NCBI GenBank assembly: GCA_020809705.1
Contig: CP085826.1
Coordinates: 5,704,001 to 5,768,000, forward strand
Length of the DNA: 64,000 nucleotides
Source: Calonectria ilicicola
Lineage: Eukaryota > Ascomycota > Sordariomycetes > Hypocreales > Nectriaceae
Direction of reading: 5' to 3'
The position numbers and the translations under genes were made by a program. Shown piece after piece: positions 48,342 to 59,741 of the stretch (its first letter is position 1; each line of letters begins with the position of its first letter). The notes below the pieces were generated by a model, which ran no database searches, was not told the DNA's origin, and was given only the letters and a program-made list of their open reading frames with translations.

Positions 48342-49060
48342 CGACCCTGGAGACCGCGATCAGTGGGCTTTCGCGTTACGAGTGTGTGGTTGCGACGTGG
48401 GCCTCTGCCTTGTTTGTCAGGCGCCAATGAGCCGAGTTCCTACGGCTCCAGACCCTCCAGGCCTCTCAGTCAGCATGTGCGGACTGGCCCGTGCTCCGGC
48501 GTCACAAAAGCTTGGTCTCCCGTCGTTAGACTTGGACCCCTGCCGGCGATCGGAATACAGGACCTTGTCGCGCGGCCATCAAAACTTGTCATTGCAAAAT
48601 TATCGACCGACGTTCCCGTCATGGTGGATTGGCAGCCTCGCCTCTCTCCGTTGACCCATCATCTATCTGGTTTGGTTGGTGTTTGGTGTAGCCAGGCCTA
48701 GAATGTCAAGCATCTTCAACAATGGCCGCCACACTATGGCACATCGTCCAGGTCGTGCCGAGCGATGAATGGTGGCGTGACGCCTGTTGCTGGTTTGGTA
48801 CAAAGAGCACCGGAAGGCTGACAGCCACTTGCGCATTTACGAATCAGTTTTATACCGGCCTAGTGATTAATCAAGCCACCGTAACAGCACCGCCCAGCCC
48901 ATGAAACCTAAACGGAAAGAAGATCTAGTGCGGTGCAGTGGCATAAAGTCTGTTTGTCGTCCTTTGAAACATGACGGTATGCTTCAGGTATGGGGGGCTT
49001 GACTTGCCATCTCTAGCGCCACGAGGTTCGATTTGGGACGGAGCCTAAGGCCATCAGTGA

Positions 49061-49095
49061 CCAGAGACCAGAGACCAGAGACCAGAGACCAGAGA
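49061..49095 (+). repeat. seven-base tandem repeat CCAGAGA, five copies
   Basis: Five perfect tandem copies. The last copy runs into a small inverted repeat, CCAGA then GAGG then TCTGG (49089-49102). It lies in gene-free DNA between SMC3 and MOT1. Confidence 0.9.
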
Positions 49096-50229
49096 GGTCT
49101 GGCAGCCATGGCGTTCTTCCGTCTCTGCCCCAGATTGATGAATCAGACCATACATTAGCATCCAAAGTTCTAGCAAATAGGCCTAGGACTGCACCATCTT
49201 GTCCTTGCATCGATCGACCCCACCCTCGGCATGTTCCACTTGGCAACGTGCACTACGGTCAAGCTATCATTGTTTGGCATGTTACAAACTTGCACTGGCA
49301 AGTCGGAGCCAGCTCATCTGTATGTGTGTCGCGTGGGGAGAATTCTATCGAATCACCACCCAACTGAGCATGCTTGACATGTGTTTCCGACAGGGTGGGG
49401 TAAGAAGAAAGACTAGCGATCAATCAGGCACCTAGTACAGATGTAATGAGTTGGATCTGTCAGGTAGGTAGAGCCGCCCATGTGTGTCGCGTGTCACCGG
49501 AGACGCTACCGCGGGTTTAACTGCATGATCTAGGAGGGTATCAATCAAACCTGCCTGGAAATAGCATGTGCGATGGTATTTTGTTGGGCGATTAGGCGAC
49601 CAGATTTGATTCTTTAGTATTTTTTCTTGTCACATGAAGCAATAGGCAAGTGGATTGGTGACAACGGGAGGAACGGGATCCGGTTCAGCCAGACCACATT
49701 GAAACTAGCAGGGAAGCCTATGAAACAGGAAAACCCGAGTAAGCCATATCCGCCAAGATATCGATATGGCATTCAGCGTCTGCTATTGGAAGGTGGCGGT
49801 GATGGGCAAGTGAACCGGGGACTTCAGGGTAGCAGGTGGCGATCGAGATGCTGTCCCGTACCAGTACCTCATTAGTGAGGTAGGCACCACCGACCATGCC
49901 GATGACTTAACGGGAAGTAGGTAAGCAGGCCGCATGGGGCATTACCACTGGTATGGGTCAGATGTGTCTGCGAAGTCCAAACAGGGAAATATACGGGGCG
50001 ATGGCCAATCAGTGGGATGGCGGACGGCCAGTACAGGAAAAAGAAAAAAAAGAGAGGGCTCTAATTGATCAAATGGCAGCATTCGGGGAAAAAAAGGCTG
50101 GCCTCGTCGTCAGGGCCCTGCCGAGTGCCAATCCCAAGACAGCCTCAAGTGGTGCGCATCTCTCCGCGCAAGGACCACCCTGAGGCTGGTGGATGACTGG
50201 GCGAGAGCTTGAGAGGCCAGCGAGCCGGT

Positions 50230-50271
50230 CAAGCCCCAGTGGGCAAGCCCCAAGCTGGCAAGCCCCAGTGG
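50230..50271 (+). repeat. three spaced CAAGCCCCA copies
   Basis: CAAGCCCCA starts at 50230, 50244 and 50259. The outer two extend to the same 13 bases, CAAGCCCCAGTGG. The spacing of 14 and 15 bases is regular, and the group lies about 140 bp before the TATA-like box at 50407. Confidence 0.8.
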
Positions 50272-50406
50272 AGTGAGCATGGAGTGGGCCAAAAGGGAAG
50301 AAAAAAAAAAGGCCAGCCAGCAGGGGCCCCAGAAATGGCGCTAGCAAAGCAAGAGGGAAATTAGGCGAGCGCAGGAAGGGAAACCGTTGGCCCTCGATGC
50401 CGCGTG

Positions 50407-50414
50407 TATAAAAA
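50407..50414 (+). promoter_or_regulatory. TATA-like box of a possible distal MOT1 promoter
   Basis: TATAAAAA is followed by rightward pyrimidine-rich sequence up to the MOT1 start at 51783. Whether MOT1 transcription begins here or nearer the gene cannot be decided from the sequence. Confidence 0.3.
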
Positions 50415-51219
50415 TACAACCAAACACATATGAATGTCCGGCCGCCCTCCACCCCGATTTTCCCAGCTGGCACCGGGACCACGCAGCAAGCTGCTCCAGC
50501 CTGAAGCTCCAGCACCACCAGCTCCAGCTCCAACGCTACTCACATATCATCATCGGCGCAAACAGCATCGCATCGCAGCGCAGCGCATTTGCACCAGCAT
50601 CCGCCATCCGCTTGCTGGCTGTTTGTTATTTGCGCAGCATTATTCTTGCTTTTCTCTTCTCACTATCTTGCCAATTATTTTCTTCTTCGCCCGCATCCAA
50701 GCCCAGGCTTTCCGGCTAGACACTTACATCTGCGCGACTCTTGTATGCGACAGTGCGGCACCCGCCCTGCAACCACCAGGCCACCAGTATCGCCAAAAAC
50801 TGGCCCCAGCCAGGCCATTCAACCTCCGCAACCCGGTCAACCGGGGGCCCGCCCAGGAAATAACGTCACCAATCTGCTCCCATATTATCCGGCCACCAGA
50901 ACCCAAACCCGTATTTCGCCCCGTCAGATCCCATCGCTGTCGCATCGCATCGTATCGCATCACGGTTCCCATCCCATTCATTCATTGCCTCTGTCGCATT
51001 GCATCGAATCACGGCCCATCGCATCTCGCCCACGCTGCCGATCTCACCGCCAATGCCGCTTGCGCATTAGACACAGACAGTAGCTGCCTTTTTGCTTTGA
51101 CCTGCGAAACGAGGCCTGGGACTCTGCTGTCAGTGCTTAGGTACTTGGGTCTAGCTTGTCTACGGTGCGCGGCACCCTGTCCCTGAAGCTCAACGACGCT
51201 GCACCACATCCCATCTCAG

Positions 51220-51770
51220 GTAAGTCATCTCGGCGCCCTTGCGCGCCAGCCGATCTTTTTTCTTTTCATCCGTGTCTTCCTGCAACCCTGAGCTTTCGCC
51301 CCCACACTTGCACTTGCACCTGCCTACCTACCTACCTACCTACCTACCTGCCTGCCTGCCTGCCTATGCCCCCATCTCGTCCATTCGCCAGCCACTTCAC
51401 AACGCTGGCGCCTTGTCCATCGATCAGCCACGGTGGCCTTGATCGCTGCCTGCGGCCTTCCATCACAGTCATTCTCGAAGGTACAAGGATTCCCTGCATG
51501 GCCAATCGGGGCCAAGGACTGATGACCGTCCGCGTCCAAGATACACATCCTTTGGGGTCTCCTCGGATGCATGCATCTCTATCCCGGAGCCCCACTGCAC
51601 CCCGTCGCGTCGCGCTACACGGTCCCGTGCCGCTGGGTACTAAATGGCACGCCATGGCCCGGCCTCGCCCGGGGCTCACTCACTTCTTGAAAATTGCGAC
51701 AGCCGACAGCCACTAACAAAGCATGTTACAGATCGAAATGTCATGAGGGCTGGGTTGCTGACATACTCAG
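51220..51770 (+). other. predicted 5'-leader intron of MOT1 with two acceptors
   Basis: CTCAG followed by GTAAGT (51220-51225) is a consensus donor. Two acceptors follow: TTACAG ending at 51731 with branch CACTAAC about 15 bases before it, and CTCAG ending at 51770 with its own branch TTGCTGAC. Using the first gives a 512-bp intron and keeps two upstream ATGs (51738 and 51742). Using the second gives a 551-bp intron and removes both, making the MOT1 ATG at 51783 the first one after the junction. Confidence 0.55.
51323..51366 (+). repeat. CCTA and CCTG tetramer repeats
   Basis: Six CCTA units, four CCTG units and a final CCTA in an uninterrupted array. It lies inside the predicted MOT1 leader intron. 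Confidence 0.9.
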
Positions 51771-51782
51771 ATCCAAGACAAG

Positions 51783-54700
51783 ATGGCATCAAGGTATGTT
51801 CTTTTCTTCTTTGTCACTACTGTCGAACATTTTTGGCTAACATCATGGCAGACTTGATAGACTCGTCACGTGAGTTCTTCCCACTTACATCTTTTGATGT
51901 GTCCAAGCCATTGCTGTCGCAAGCAATGCGCCGGACAATCAAGACATCGTAAATTTCACCTACTCTGATTCATCTTTACTAACCCGCTATAGTATCCTTG
52001 AGACGGGAAGTACGAGGTTAATTCGAGACACTGCTGTCAATCAGCTCGCCGATTGGCAAAAACAACATCCCGATGAATTATTTAATCTGCTCTCCCGCGT
52101 TGTACCCTATCTGCGCCATAAGGAATGGGAAACGAGAAGGACTGCTGCATCGGCAATTGGAAAGATTGTAGAAAATGCGTCTGTCTACGACCCCAATTTT
52201 GAAGACCCTTCTAGTGAACCTAAAAAAGAGGAGCCAGTTGCTGAGAATGGCCACATCAAAAAAGAAGAAGACGACAAAGATGTGAATTTATCTCACGACG
52301 ACTTTTTCAAATTGGAAGCGTTGAATGTGGACACCATTCTTAAATACGGCCGCGAACTCCTTCGAGGTGGTGGCATCGAATATGGGCTCGCATCGCTCGA
52401 TCCTCAGGCCCGTCTTGAGCACCAGAAAAAGACGCTAATTGGGCGACTGGGTCTGCTCGGTAGAAAATTCGAGGATGAGGAAATGGCCGTGGTCAGCAAG
52501 GAACCCGCACCCATGACACTCGCAGATGGCAGCAATGGGAATGGTGTGAGCCGAACCGACGGCGCGACTGGTCAGAGCCAACCATCTGAAGAATCAGGGT
52601 TGAGTTCAAGACAACTTAATGTCCTAAAACGAAAGCGAAAACGAGAGGCTATGAAGGCGTCACAGGGCAAAGGCGGCTTCGGTGATCTATCCGTTCGACG
52701 ATCAGTGACTGCTGGATCAGATACACCAGCTGATGACTCAACTGCTGACGGAGAGTCTAAGAAGAATGGAAAGATGAATGACTACTTCAACCTTGAACGG
52801 CCCGCTGATGTCGATGAGGAAACGAAAGTAGTTAGTGAGTTCAAGGGTCCTGTGATCCCTATCAAGTCAGAACTCGAAGCGGAAGATTCAATGGAGGGGT
52901 CCGAGTGGCCCTACGAAAGACTTTGCGATTTTCTCAAGGTGGATTTGTTCGACCCATCCTGGGAAACGCGACATGGAGCTGCCATGGGCTTACGGGAGGT
53001 CATTCGTGTGCATGGTGGAGGCGCTGGAAGGATACGCTCAAAACCCAGAGGTGAGAACGACGCCCTCAATAGGAAATGGCTCGACGATTTAGCCTGCCGC
53101 CTTTGTTGTGTTCTCATGTTGGATCGCTTCACCGATTATAGTTCCGACACTTCAGTGGCACCTATTAGGGAGACTATCGGCCAATCCCTCGGTTCCGTTC
53201 TAAAACATTTACCCTCGCCATCGGTCTATAGCACATATCAAATCCTCTATCGAATGGTCATGCAGGATGACCTGAAACTTGAACGACCAGTCTGGGCCGT
53301 ATGCCATGGTGGCATGGTTGGTCTCAGATATGTGGTAGCAGTCCGCAAGGACCTGCTTCTACAGGACGGCGATATGATTGACGGCGTTATACGGGCTGTG
53401 ATGAAGGGCCTTGGTGACATGGATGATGATGTTCGTTCAGTCAGTGCTGCAACCCTGATTCCCATGGCCAAGGAGTTTGTCACAATGAGACCCACGCAAC
53501 TCGATGGCCTCGTCAACATTATCTGGGAGAGTCTTTCTAATCTGGGCGACGATTTGAGCGCCAGCACTGGTCGAATCATGGACCTTCTCGCCACCCTTTG
53601 CGGCTTCCCCGAGGTGCTAGAGGCTATGAAGACATCAGCTGCCCAAGACGAGGAACGATCCTTTACTCTCCTTGTCCCGCGTCTCTACCCCTTCTTAAGA
53701 CATACCATCACTTCTGTCCGTCTTGCAGTGTTGAAGGCCCTGTTGACGTTCGCCAATCTTGGCGAGGAAACATCTCATGGATGGCTAAACGGCAGGATTC
53801 TGAGACTAATTTTCCAGAACATTCTCGTCGAGAGGGACAAAGATGCACTGAACATGTCTTTGGAGCTTTGGGCAGCTTTGGTTAAAACTCTTGCTAAGAA
53901 ACCCGAGGTTCTTGCGGATGAATTCGCTGCTCATACGGATGCTATGATGCAGCTTACGTTGCATCCTATTGGCGTCTCCCGCAACCCGATCCCCATGAAC
54001 GCCACCCTCTTCCAGAAACCATCCGGCGGCACATATACTATGCCGGGCATCATTCAGCAGACCCCGAGAAAACCATCCTCGCCCGACGGTTCCGATCGAG
54101 CACCTAAGCGCCGAAGAAAGTCCACAAAGGTCGAAGATGTCCCTACAACCAGTCTGACGCATGATGTCGACGGCCACATGATGCAGGGTGACGTTGACCT
54201 TGTTGGCATGGATGTGCTGATCCGTTCACGTGTATTTGCCGCAAGAGCGATGGGCTTGATCATGGCTGCAGTTCCAGTAAAGAACCTCGACGACTACGAC
54301 GCGCTGCTTGTTCCTGGCCTCTCGTCTGCATTTTCGTCCACGCAACTCACTGCATGTGCGGTGATTGACGAATATGCAAAGAACTGCCAGGATGGAGGTG
54401 ACTGCGCCCGTTACGCCGAAACCCTTCAGCGCATTGTGGAGTCGGAACGCCCGGCATGCTACAGGGATCTGGTTAACTTTATCCAGCGTGTCCGAACGCA
54501 ATGCCAGCAGTTGATCCACTTCTTCCGAGATCACGGCAAGGTATCACACAGCAAACTGCCCATCCTGCCAGTGGTTGTACAAGGCGAAGCTGAGGCAGGA
54601 CCTAGCGCCTTCTCGATCACCACGGCCGAGAAGTGTGTTGGTGAAGACTATGACAAACTCAAGAAGGCTATGCCTCCTGGCCAACGACTGATTGCGAGCC

Positions 54701-57639
54701 AACAGCTTGCTGAAGCCCGAGATGTCACGGTTTCTGCAATTGAAGAGGCTAAGAGCGTCAAGGCTGCCCGAGATACTAGAATCAGGGCAGCTGCAGCCTG
54801 CGCTATGGTTGCTATGAACATTTTGCCCAAGAAGCCTAGCCCACTCATCAAGGGCATTATGGACTCTATCAAACTGGAGGAGAACCAGCTGCTTCAAACC
54901 CGATCAGCGGACACCATTGCAAGACTTATCCGCCTCTTTACACAGAAGGGCCGACGAGGTCCAGCCGACAAGGTCGTTTCCAACTTGGTCAAATTCTCCT
55001 GCGTGGAAGTTGCAGAGACACCTGAGTTCCCTGTTCACGCTGGCAAGACTGACTGTGTTCTTTCGATGCAAAAAGAAGAAGACAGAGTCGACCACCCAGA
55101 CGCTGCGAAGTGGGCCAGAGAGGCCAAGGCTGCTCGCATCACTAGACGTGGTGCCAAGGAAGCGCTCGAAATTTTATCAAAGACTTATGGAGCGGCTCTC
55201 CTGGAGACAGTACCTAGCTTGCGGACGTTTATGGAGGAGCCTTTGATCAAGGCCTTCTCTGGCAGTCTCCCTGCTGATGCCAAGGATCCCGAACAGACAT
55301 TTGGACAGGAAATTGTTGATGCTATGTCCGTTATCCGAACCATGACCCCGACGCTTGACCCAGCTCTACATCCATTTGTGATGCAGATGATGCCTCTGGT
55401 TATCAAGGCTCTCCACTCGGAGCTTTCGGTCTTCCGGTACATGGCAGCCAAATGTCTCGCCACCATCTGCAGTGTTATTAGCGTGGAGGGTATGACAGCG
55501 TTGGTTGAGAAGGTTCTTCCATCGATTAACAATCCTGTGGATCTTCACTTCCGCCAAGGTGCCACTGAAGCTATTTATCATCTGATTGCTGTGATGGGTG
55601 ATTCAATCTTGCCTTATGTCATCTTCCTCATTGTTCCTGTCCTCGGCCGCATGAGCGACTCTGACAATGAAATTCGCCTCATCGCCACCACTTCATTCGC
55701 TACTCTTGTCAAGCTCGTGCCTCTGGAAACTGGCATTCCTGACCCGCCTGGTCTCTCCAAAGAAATGTTAAAGGGGAGAGATCGCGAGAGGACATTCATT
55801 GCCCAACTTCTTGATCCCAAGAAGGTGGAGCAATTTCAAATCCCAGTCGCAATCAAAGCCGAGTTGCGATCATATCAACAAGAAGGTGTTAATTGGCTGC
55901 ATTTCCTTAACAAATATCATCTGCACGGTATTCTTTGCGATGACATGGGTCTTGGAAAGACTCTCCAGACTATTTGCATCGTGGCCAGTGATCATCATCA
56001 GCGTGCTGAAGAATATGCAAAAACCCAGTCTCCCGATGTTAGGAGACTGCCGTCTCTGATTGTATGCCCACCAACACTCTCCGGTCACTGGCAACAGGAA
56101 ATAAAGACGTATGCGCCATTCTTGAGTGTCACCGCATACGTTGGACCCCCGGTTGAGAGAAAGGCAATGAAGGATAGACTTGGACAGACGGACATTGTTA
56201 TTACATCCTATGATGTATGCCGCAACGACTCTGAAATCCTTGACAAACACAGCTGGAACTACGTCGTCTTGGATGAGGGTCATCTGATCAAGAACCCCAA
56301 GGCCAAGATCACCCAGGCAGTCAAGAGACTTGCCAGTAACCACCGTCTGATCCTCACCGGTACACCAATTCAGAACAACGTCCTTGAACTGTGGTCTCTC
56401 TTCGATTTCCTCATGCCGGGTTTCTTGGGTGCTGAGAAGGTCTTCCTGGACAGGTTCGCCAAGCCCATTGCAGCAAGTCGATTTAGTAAGGCATCATCGA
56501 AAGAACAGGAGGCCGGAGCTCTTGCCATTGAGGCTCTCCACAAGCAAGTTCTTCCCTTCTTGCTGCGACGTCTCAAGGAAGAGGTGCTGAACGACCTGCC
56601 CCCTAAGATTCTGCAAAACTACTACTGTGATCTCAGTGACTTGCAGAAGAAGCTCTTTGAAGATTTCACCAAGAAGCAAGGCAAGAAGATCCAGGCTGAG
56701 GCCGGCCGTGAAGACAAGGAGGCCAAGCAGCACATTTTCCAGGCCCTACAATACATGCGCAAGCTATGTAACTCACCTGCTATGGTCATGAAGCCGGGAA
56801 GCAATCTATATGACGAGACCCAGAAGATCCTTCAGAAGCAGAACACGTCTATTGAGGATCCTCAACACGCACCCAAATTGACTGCATTGAGAGACCTCTT
56901 GGTGGATTGCGGTATTGGTGTCGAGGGAGGAGATTCTAACGACCCCTTGTATCAACCCATCAAACCACATCGTGCACTCATCTTCTGTCAGATGAAGGAA
57001 ATGCTCGACATGGTGCAGAATAAGGTCCTGAAGGAAATGCTTCCCTCTGTGTCGCACTTGCGACTCGACGGAGGCGTCGAAGCCAACAAGCGACAAGATA
57101 TTGTCAACAAGTTCAATAGTGATCCTTCCTACGATGTTCTTCTGTTGACAACTAGCGTTGGTGGTCTGGGACTGAACCTCACGGGTGCCGATACAGTCAT
57201 CTTTGTGGAGCATGATTGGAACCCTCAGAAAGATCTCCAGGCCATGGACAGAGCCCACCGAATCGGCCAGAAGAAGGTGGTCAATGTTTACCGACTCATC
57301 ACCCGTGGAACTCTCGAGGAGAAGATTTTGAGCCTTCAACGTTTCAAGATCGACGTCGCTTCGACAGTCGTTAATCAGCAAAACGCAGGCCTCTCGACAA
57401 TGGATACAGATCAAATCCTGGACCTCTTTAATCTGGGAGACTCTGGACCAAGTCTCATATCAGATAAGCCTCAGAATAACATGGAAGGAAGAGAAGAAGA
57501 TATGGTGGATATTGAAACTGGTGACGTACTGCGCCAGCCCGGAAAGAAGGCATGGCTTGATGATCTTGGAGAATTATGGGATAATAAGCAGTACGAAGAG
57601 AGTTTCGACCTCGACGACTTTATGAAGACCATGTCTTAG
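51783..57639 (+). CDS. MOT1: TATA-binding-protein-associated ATPase Mot1 (BTAF1)
   Basis: Exons 51783-51793, 51852-51869 and 51993-57639 encode 1891 residues. Introns are 58 and 123 bp with GCTAAC and ACTAAC branches. The first two exons are only 11 and 18 bases, and the start MASRLDRLVTILETGSTRLIRDTA matches the family. HEAT repeats fill the first ~1250 residues and grip TBP. The Swi2/Snf2 ATPase follows: ELRSYQQEGVNWLHFL, Walker A DDMGLGKT at about 1326-1333, DEGH near 1437, and motif VI HRIGQKK near 1765. A basic run (KRKRKRE) at about residue 126 is a candidate nuclear signal. Mot1 uses ATP to strip TBP from promoters and redistribute it. The length is close to that of yeast Mot1. Confidence 0.97.
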
Positions 57640-58015
57640 GCCGTCCAGTGCGAGATGGACAGTAGGGAAGCACATACTGCGAATGGAGTCCCTGATGATT
57701 AAAAAAAAAAGGGGAAATTTCGACTCGCAGCCAGCAATGGTGTCTGGGCGATTCTCAATGCCTACTTTACTTGTATGTATAATAGAACATTTAGCGAAGG
57801 AGTACCACTGTTTGTATCAACGTCAGCGAGATCCTGGAGGATCCATGCATGGGTTTGGTTTTCACAATACGAGCTTATTCTAGATGCGGCGTCAATAGCG
57901 AAAGATGTGTTGTGGGTTTCATTTGGCTCTCCTATTTCTCGTGATGGCTACCTGTCTGTGACTATACATGACCCGGGAATCGACACGCCTCAAGAAGTTT
58001 TGACTTTGGGATGAA
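57640..58015. other. 3' region between convergent MOT1 and a coiled-coil gene
   Basis: 376 bp with an A10 run (57701-57710) and TTTAGC/TGTATAATA elements near 57775. It looks like shared 3' untranslated sequence, and no gene is seen. Confidence 0.5.
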
Positions 58016-59014
58016 TCAGTTACTACCAGCACTGGCCGCCAAGGCCTTGAGGTTTCCCACTGCCTTGTTCATTGCCTCAACGTTGCCTTCTACTTTATCA
58101 ATCGCTCGCAAGAGCTCCTTGAAACCCTCTTCGCGGGTCTCTAGTGTGCTCAGAAGGGGCTTGAGAGCTTGTTGGTCTTCCTGTATGTCGGCCATAGTGG
58201 TTTCCAAGGCCGAGATCCGTGACGCTAGAGCTCGGCGATGCTCGTCCTCCTTCTTGCGGCTGTTCTCGATGGCGAGGATGCGGGTTTCTGCTGAGAATAG
58301 GCGTCGAATCAAGTCGCTGCGAGTGATGCCGTATGCGTCTTCTGTCTCGATGACTGATGCCGATGGCTTGATCATGGTCAAGGAGTCGGATTTTTCGTGA
58401 TTCAGAGCAGATGAATCATCTTTTTGCTCGTTGCACTCGTTGTTTTCGCTCCATTCGTCGCGTTTGCGCTCTTCGCTGTTGTGGTCGCTTCCGTCGCCGC
58501 CCACATCCTCAGATACCTGAATTTGGGAGACTGGCGCGAACAGGTCTTCCATTTCCCTATCCCCATCTCCTCCGCTCTCTTCGTCTTCGTCGCTGCTATC
58601 GTTGCTTTCGTAAGCAGGGATGGGGCCAGGATACTGCATTCCCACCATGTCATTGTTGGCGTCGTCCAGCTTCAGGCGCCGGCGGAACTCGAGCGTGGCT
58701 GGCCATAGGCGCGGGTGTGTGTGCCCGTAGATGGCTGCCAGCACCCACCACTTCTCCCAGCACAGTCGCCGCTGCTTGAGCTTGCTCTCGGGCCCATGCA
58801 TGTTTCGGTAATACTTGTGCGGGACTGGCGAGGAGGTGACGGCCTTTTTCCAGTGCGGCAGGCCATCCTTGGCTAGGACCACAATCTTCTTGGCTACCTC
58901 GAATGGGAAGCTCTCGCGCTGCTTATTGAACTTGGAGATGATTCTTTGCGCAGCTTGCTTCTGGCCCCGGTTCAACTCGCCGGGGAAGTCTGAAAGGGTG
59001 AGTTCCGAAATCAT
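58016..59014 (-). CDS. unrecognised coiled-coil protein
   Basis: A single uninterrupted frame of 332 residues, started at the ATG at 59014 (the frame is open 39 bases further without an ATG). The N-terminal 130 residues are mixed and aromatic-rich (SELTLSDFPGELNRGQKQ, RRLCWEKWWVLAAIYGHTHPRLWP). The middle is strongly acidic (SSDEDEESGGDGDREMEDL). Residues about 240-325 form a coiled coil with heptad Leu/Ile (ALETTMADIQEDQQALKPLL). I recognise no family. It is tail to tail with MOT1. The next gene on the same strand also ends in a coiled coil after a basic/acidic stretch, hinting at a related pair. Confidence 0.7.
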   Translation of the reverse strand: MISELTLSDFPGELNRGQKQAAQRIISKFNKQRESFPFEVAKKIVVLAKDGLPHWKKAVTSSPVPHKYYRNMHGPESKLKQRRLCWEKWWVLAAIYGHTHPRLWPATLEFRRRLKLDDANNDMVGMQYPGPIPAYESNDSSDEDEESGGDGDREMEDLFAPVSQIQVSEDVGGDGSDHNSEERKRDEWSENNECNEQKDDSSALNHEKSDSLTMIKPSASVIETEDAYGITRSDLIRRLFSAETRILAIENSRKKEDEHRRALASRISALETTMADIQEDQQALKPLLSTLETREEGFKELLRAIDKVEGNVEAMNKAVGNLKALAASAGSN

Positions 59015-59741
59015 TTGTGCTTGCGAACGGTTTCTGAACGCTGTGTGTGTCAAGGAGGCTGTAGAGGTTGAAGTTGCAGAACGCGAGCAAGCTATATGCT
59101 TTTATACTGTTGATGTTCACTAAAGAATTTATGTCAATATCCCAGTTTGTCAGGTGCCCCCTAAATTGGTAAGAGCCTTCCTGCCCGCACACATACATTT
59201 TGTTAGGTGCATGCATAAGGCCATGTAGCATTGCTATTCCAGAAAGATCCTAAGAAAAGCCCAAAGTAGAAGTCTTATTTTCTAACAAATAAGCTCATGG
59301 ACATTTGAATGAAATATTTATCTTATGTTGTTTGTATTATGTATATCAATATCTTTGAGTTGAGAACAGATGTGTGCACCTCGCAAAATGTATGTGTGCG
59401 TGAAGCGAAACTCATTAACAAATCCTTGGTTAATAGTATGTAATTCTAGTCAACCCCCCTGTGTGTTCATTTATAAAGCAAAGGTGTGATCACTCAAGGA
59501 GATCATATCAGGCAGGTGCTTGACAGTCTGCCTTTGCGGAACCATCCTGACCCCATATCGAGACACCGGATTCCGTCGTCATTTTCTAATCCTCTGAGCC
59601 TCTATATCACTCCTAGTAGGCGTCTGGACGACTTGGTCGCAGAAATTCCCTGCTCCCCCAGCAATGGCAAGCCCAAGATGTCTCCATCAAACCATTCAAC
59701 TCTTAACTCCCAGCAATTAAAAACCGCCTCTACCTGTAGCC
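59015..59741. other. intergenic region between two coiled-coil genes
   Basis: 727 bp, AT-rich at 59260-59360. It should hold the promoter of the 332-residue gene and the 3' end of the 154-residue gene. A plus-strand frame at 59486-59839 has no recognisable product. Confidence 0.5.

Larger units (their letters stand above)
48213..51782. other. 3.6-kb divergent interval between SMC3 and MOT1
   Basis: No gene is recognisable. The SMC3 side has an ACGCGT box. The middle has a seven-base repeat and a short hairpin (49061-49102) and three CAAGCCCCA copies (50230-50267). A TATA-like box (TATAAAAA, 50407-50414) is followed by about 1.3 kb that is C/T-rich on the plus strand. This reads like a long MOT1 leader and includes a probable leader intron beginning at 51220. 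Confidence 0.5.

Noticed and set aside
50434..51186. 250-codon frame on the plus strand
   Set aside because: Low-complexity Ala/Pro/Cys/Arg translation of the TCGCA-type and C-rich leader upstream of MOT1, with no start context or domain.
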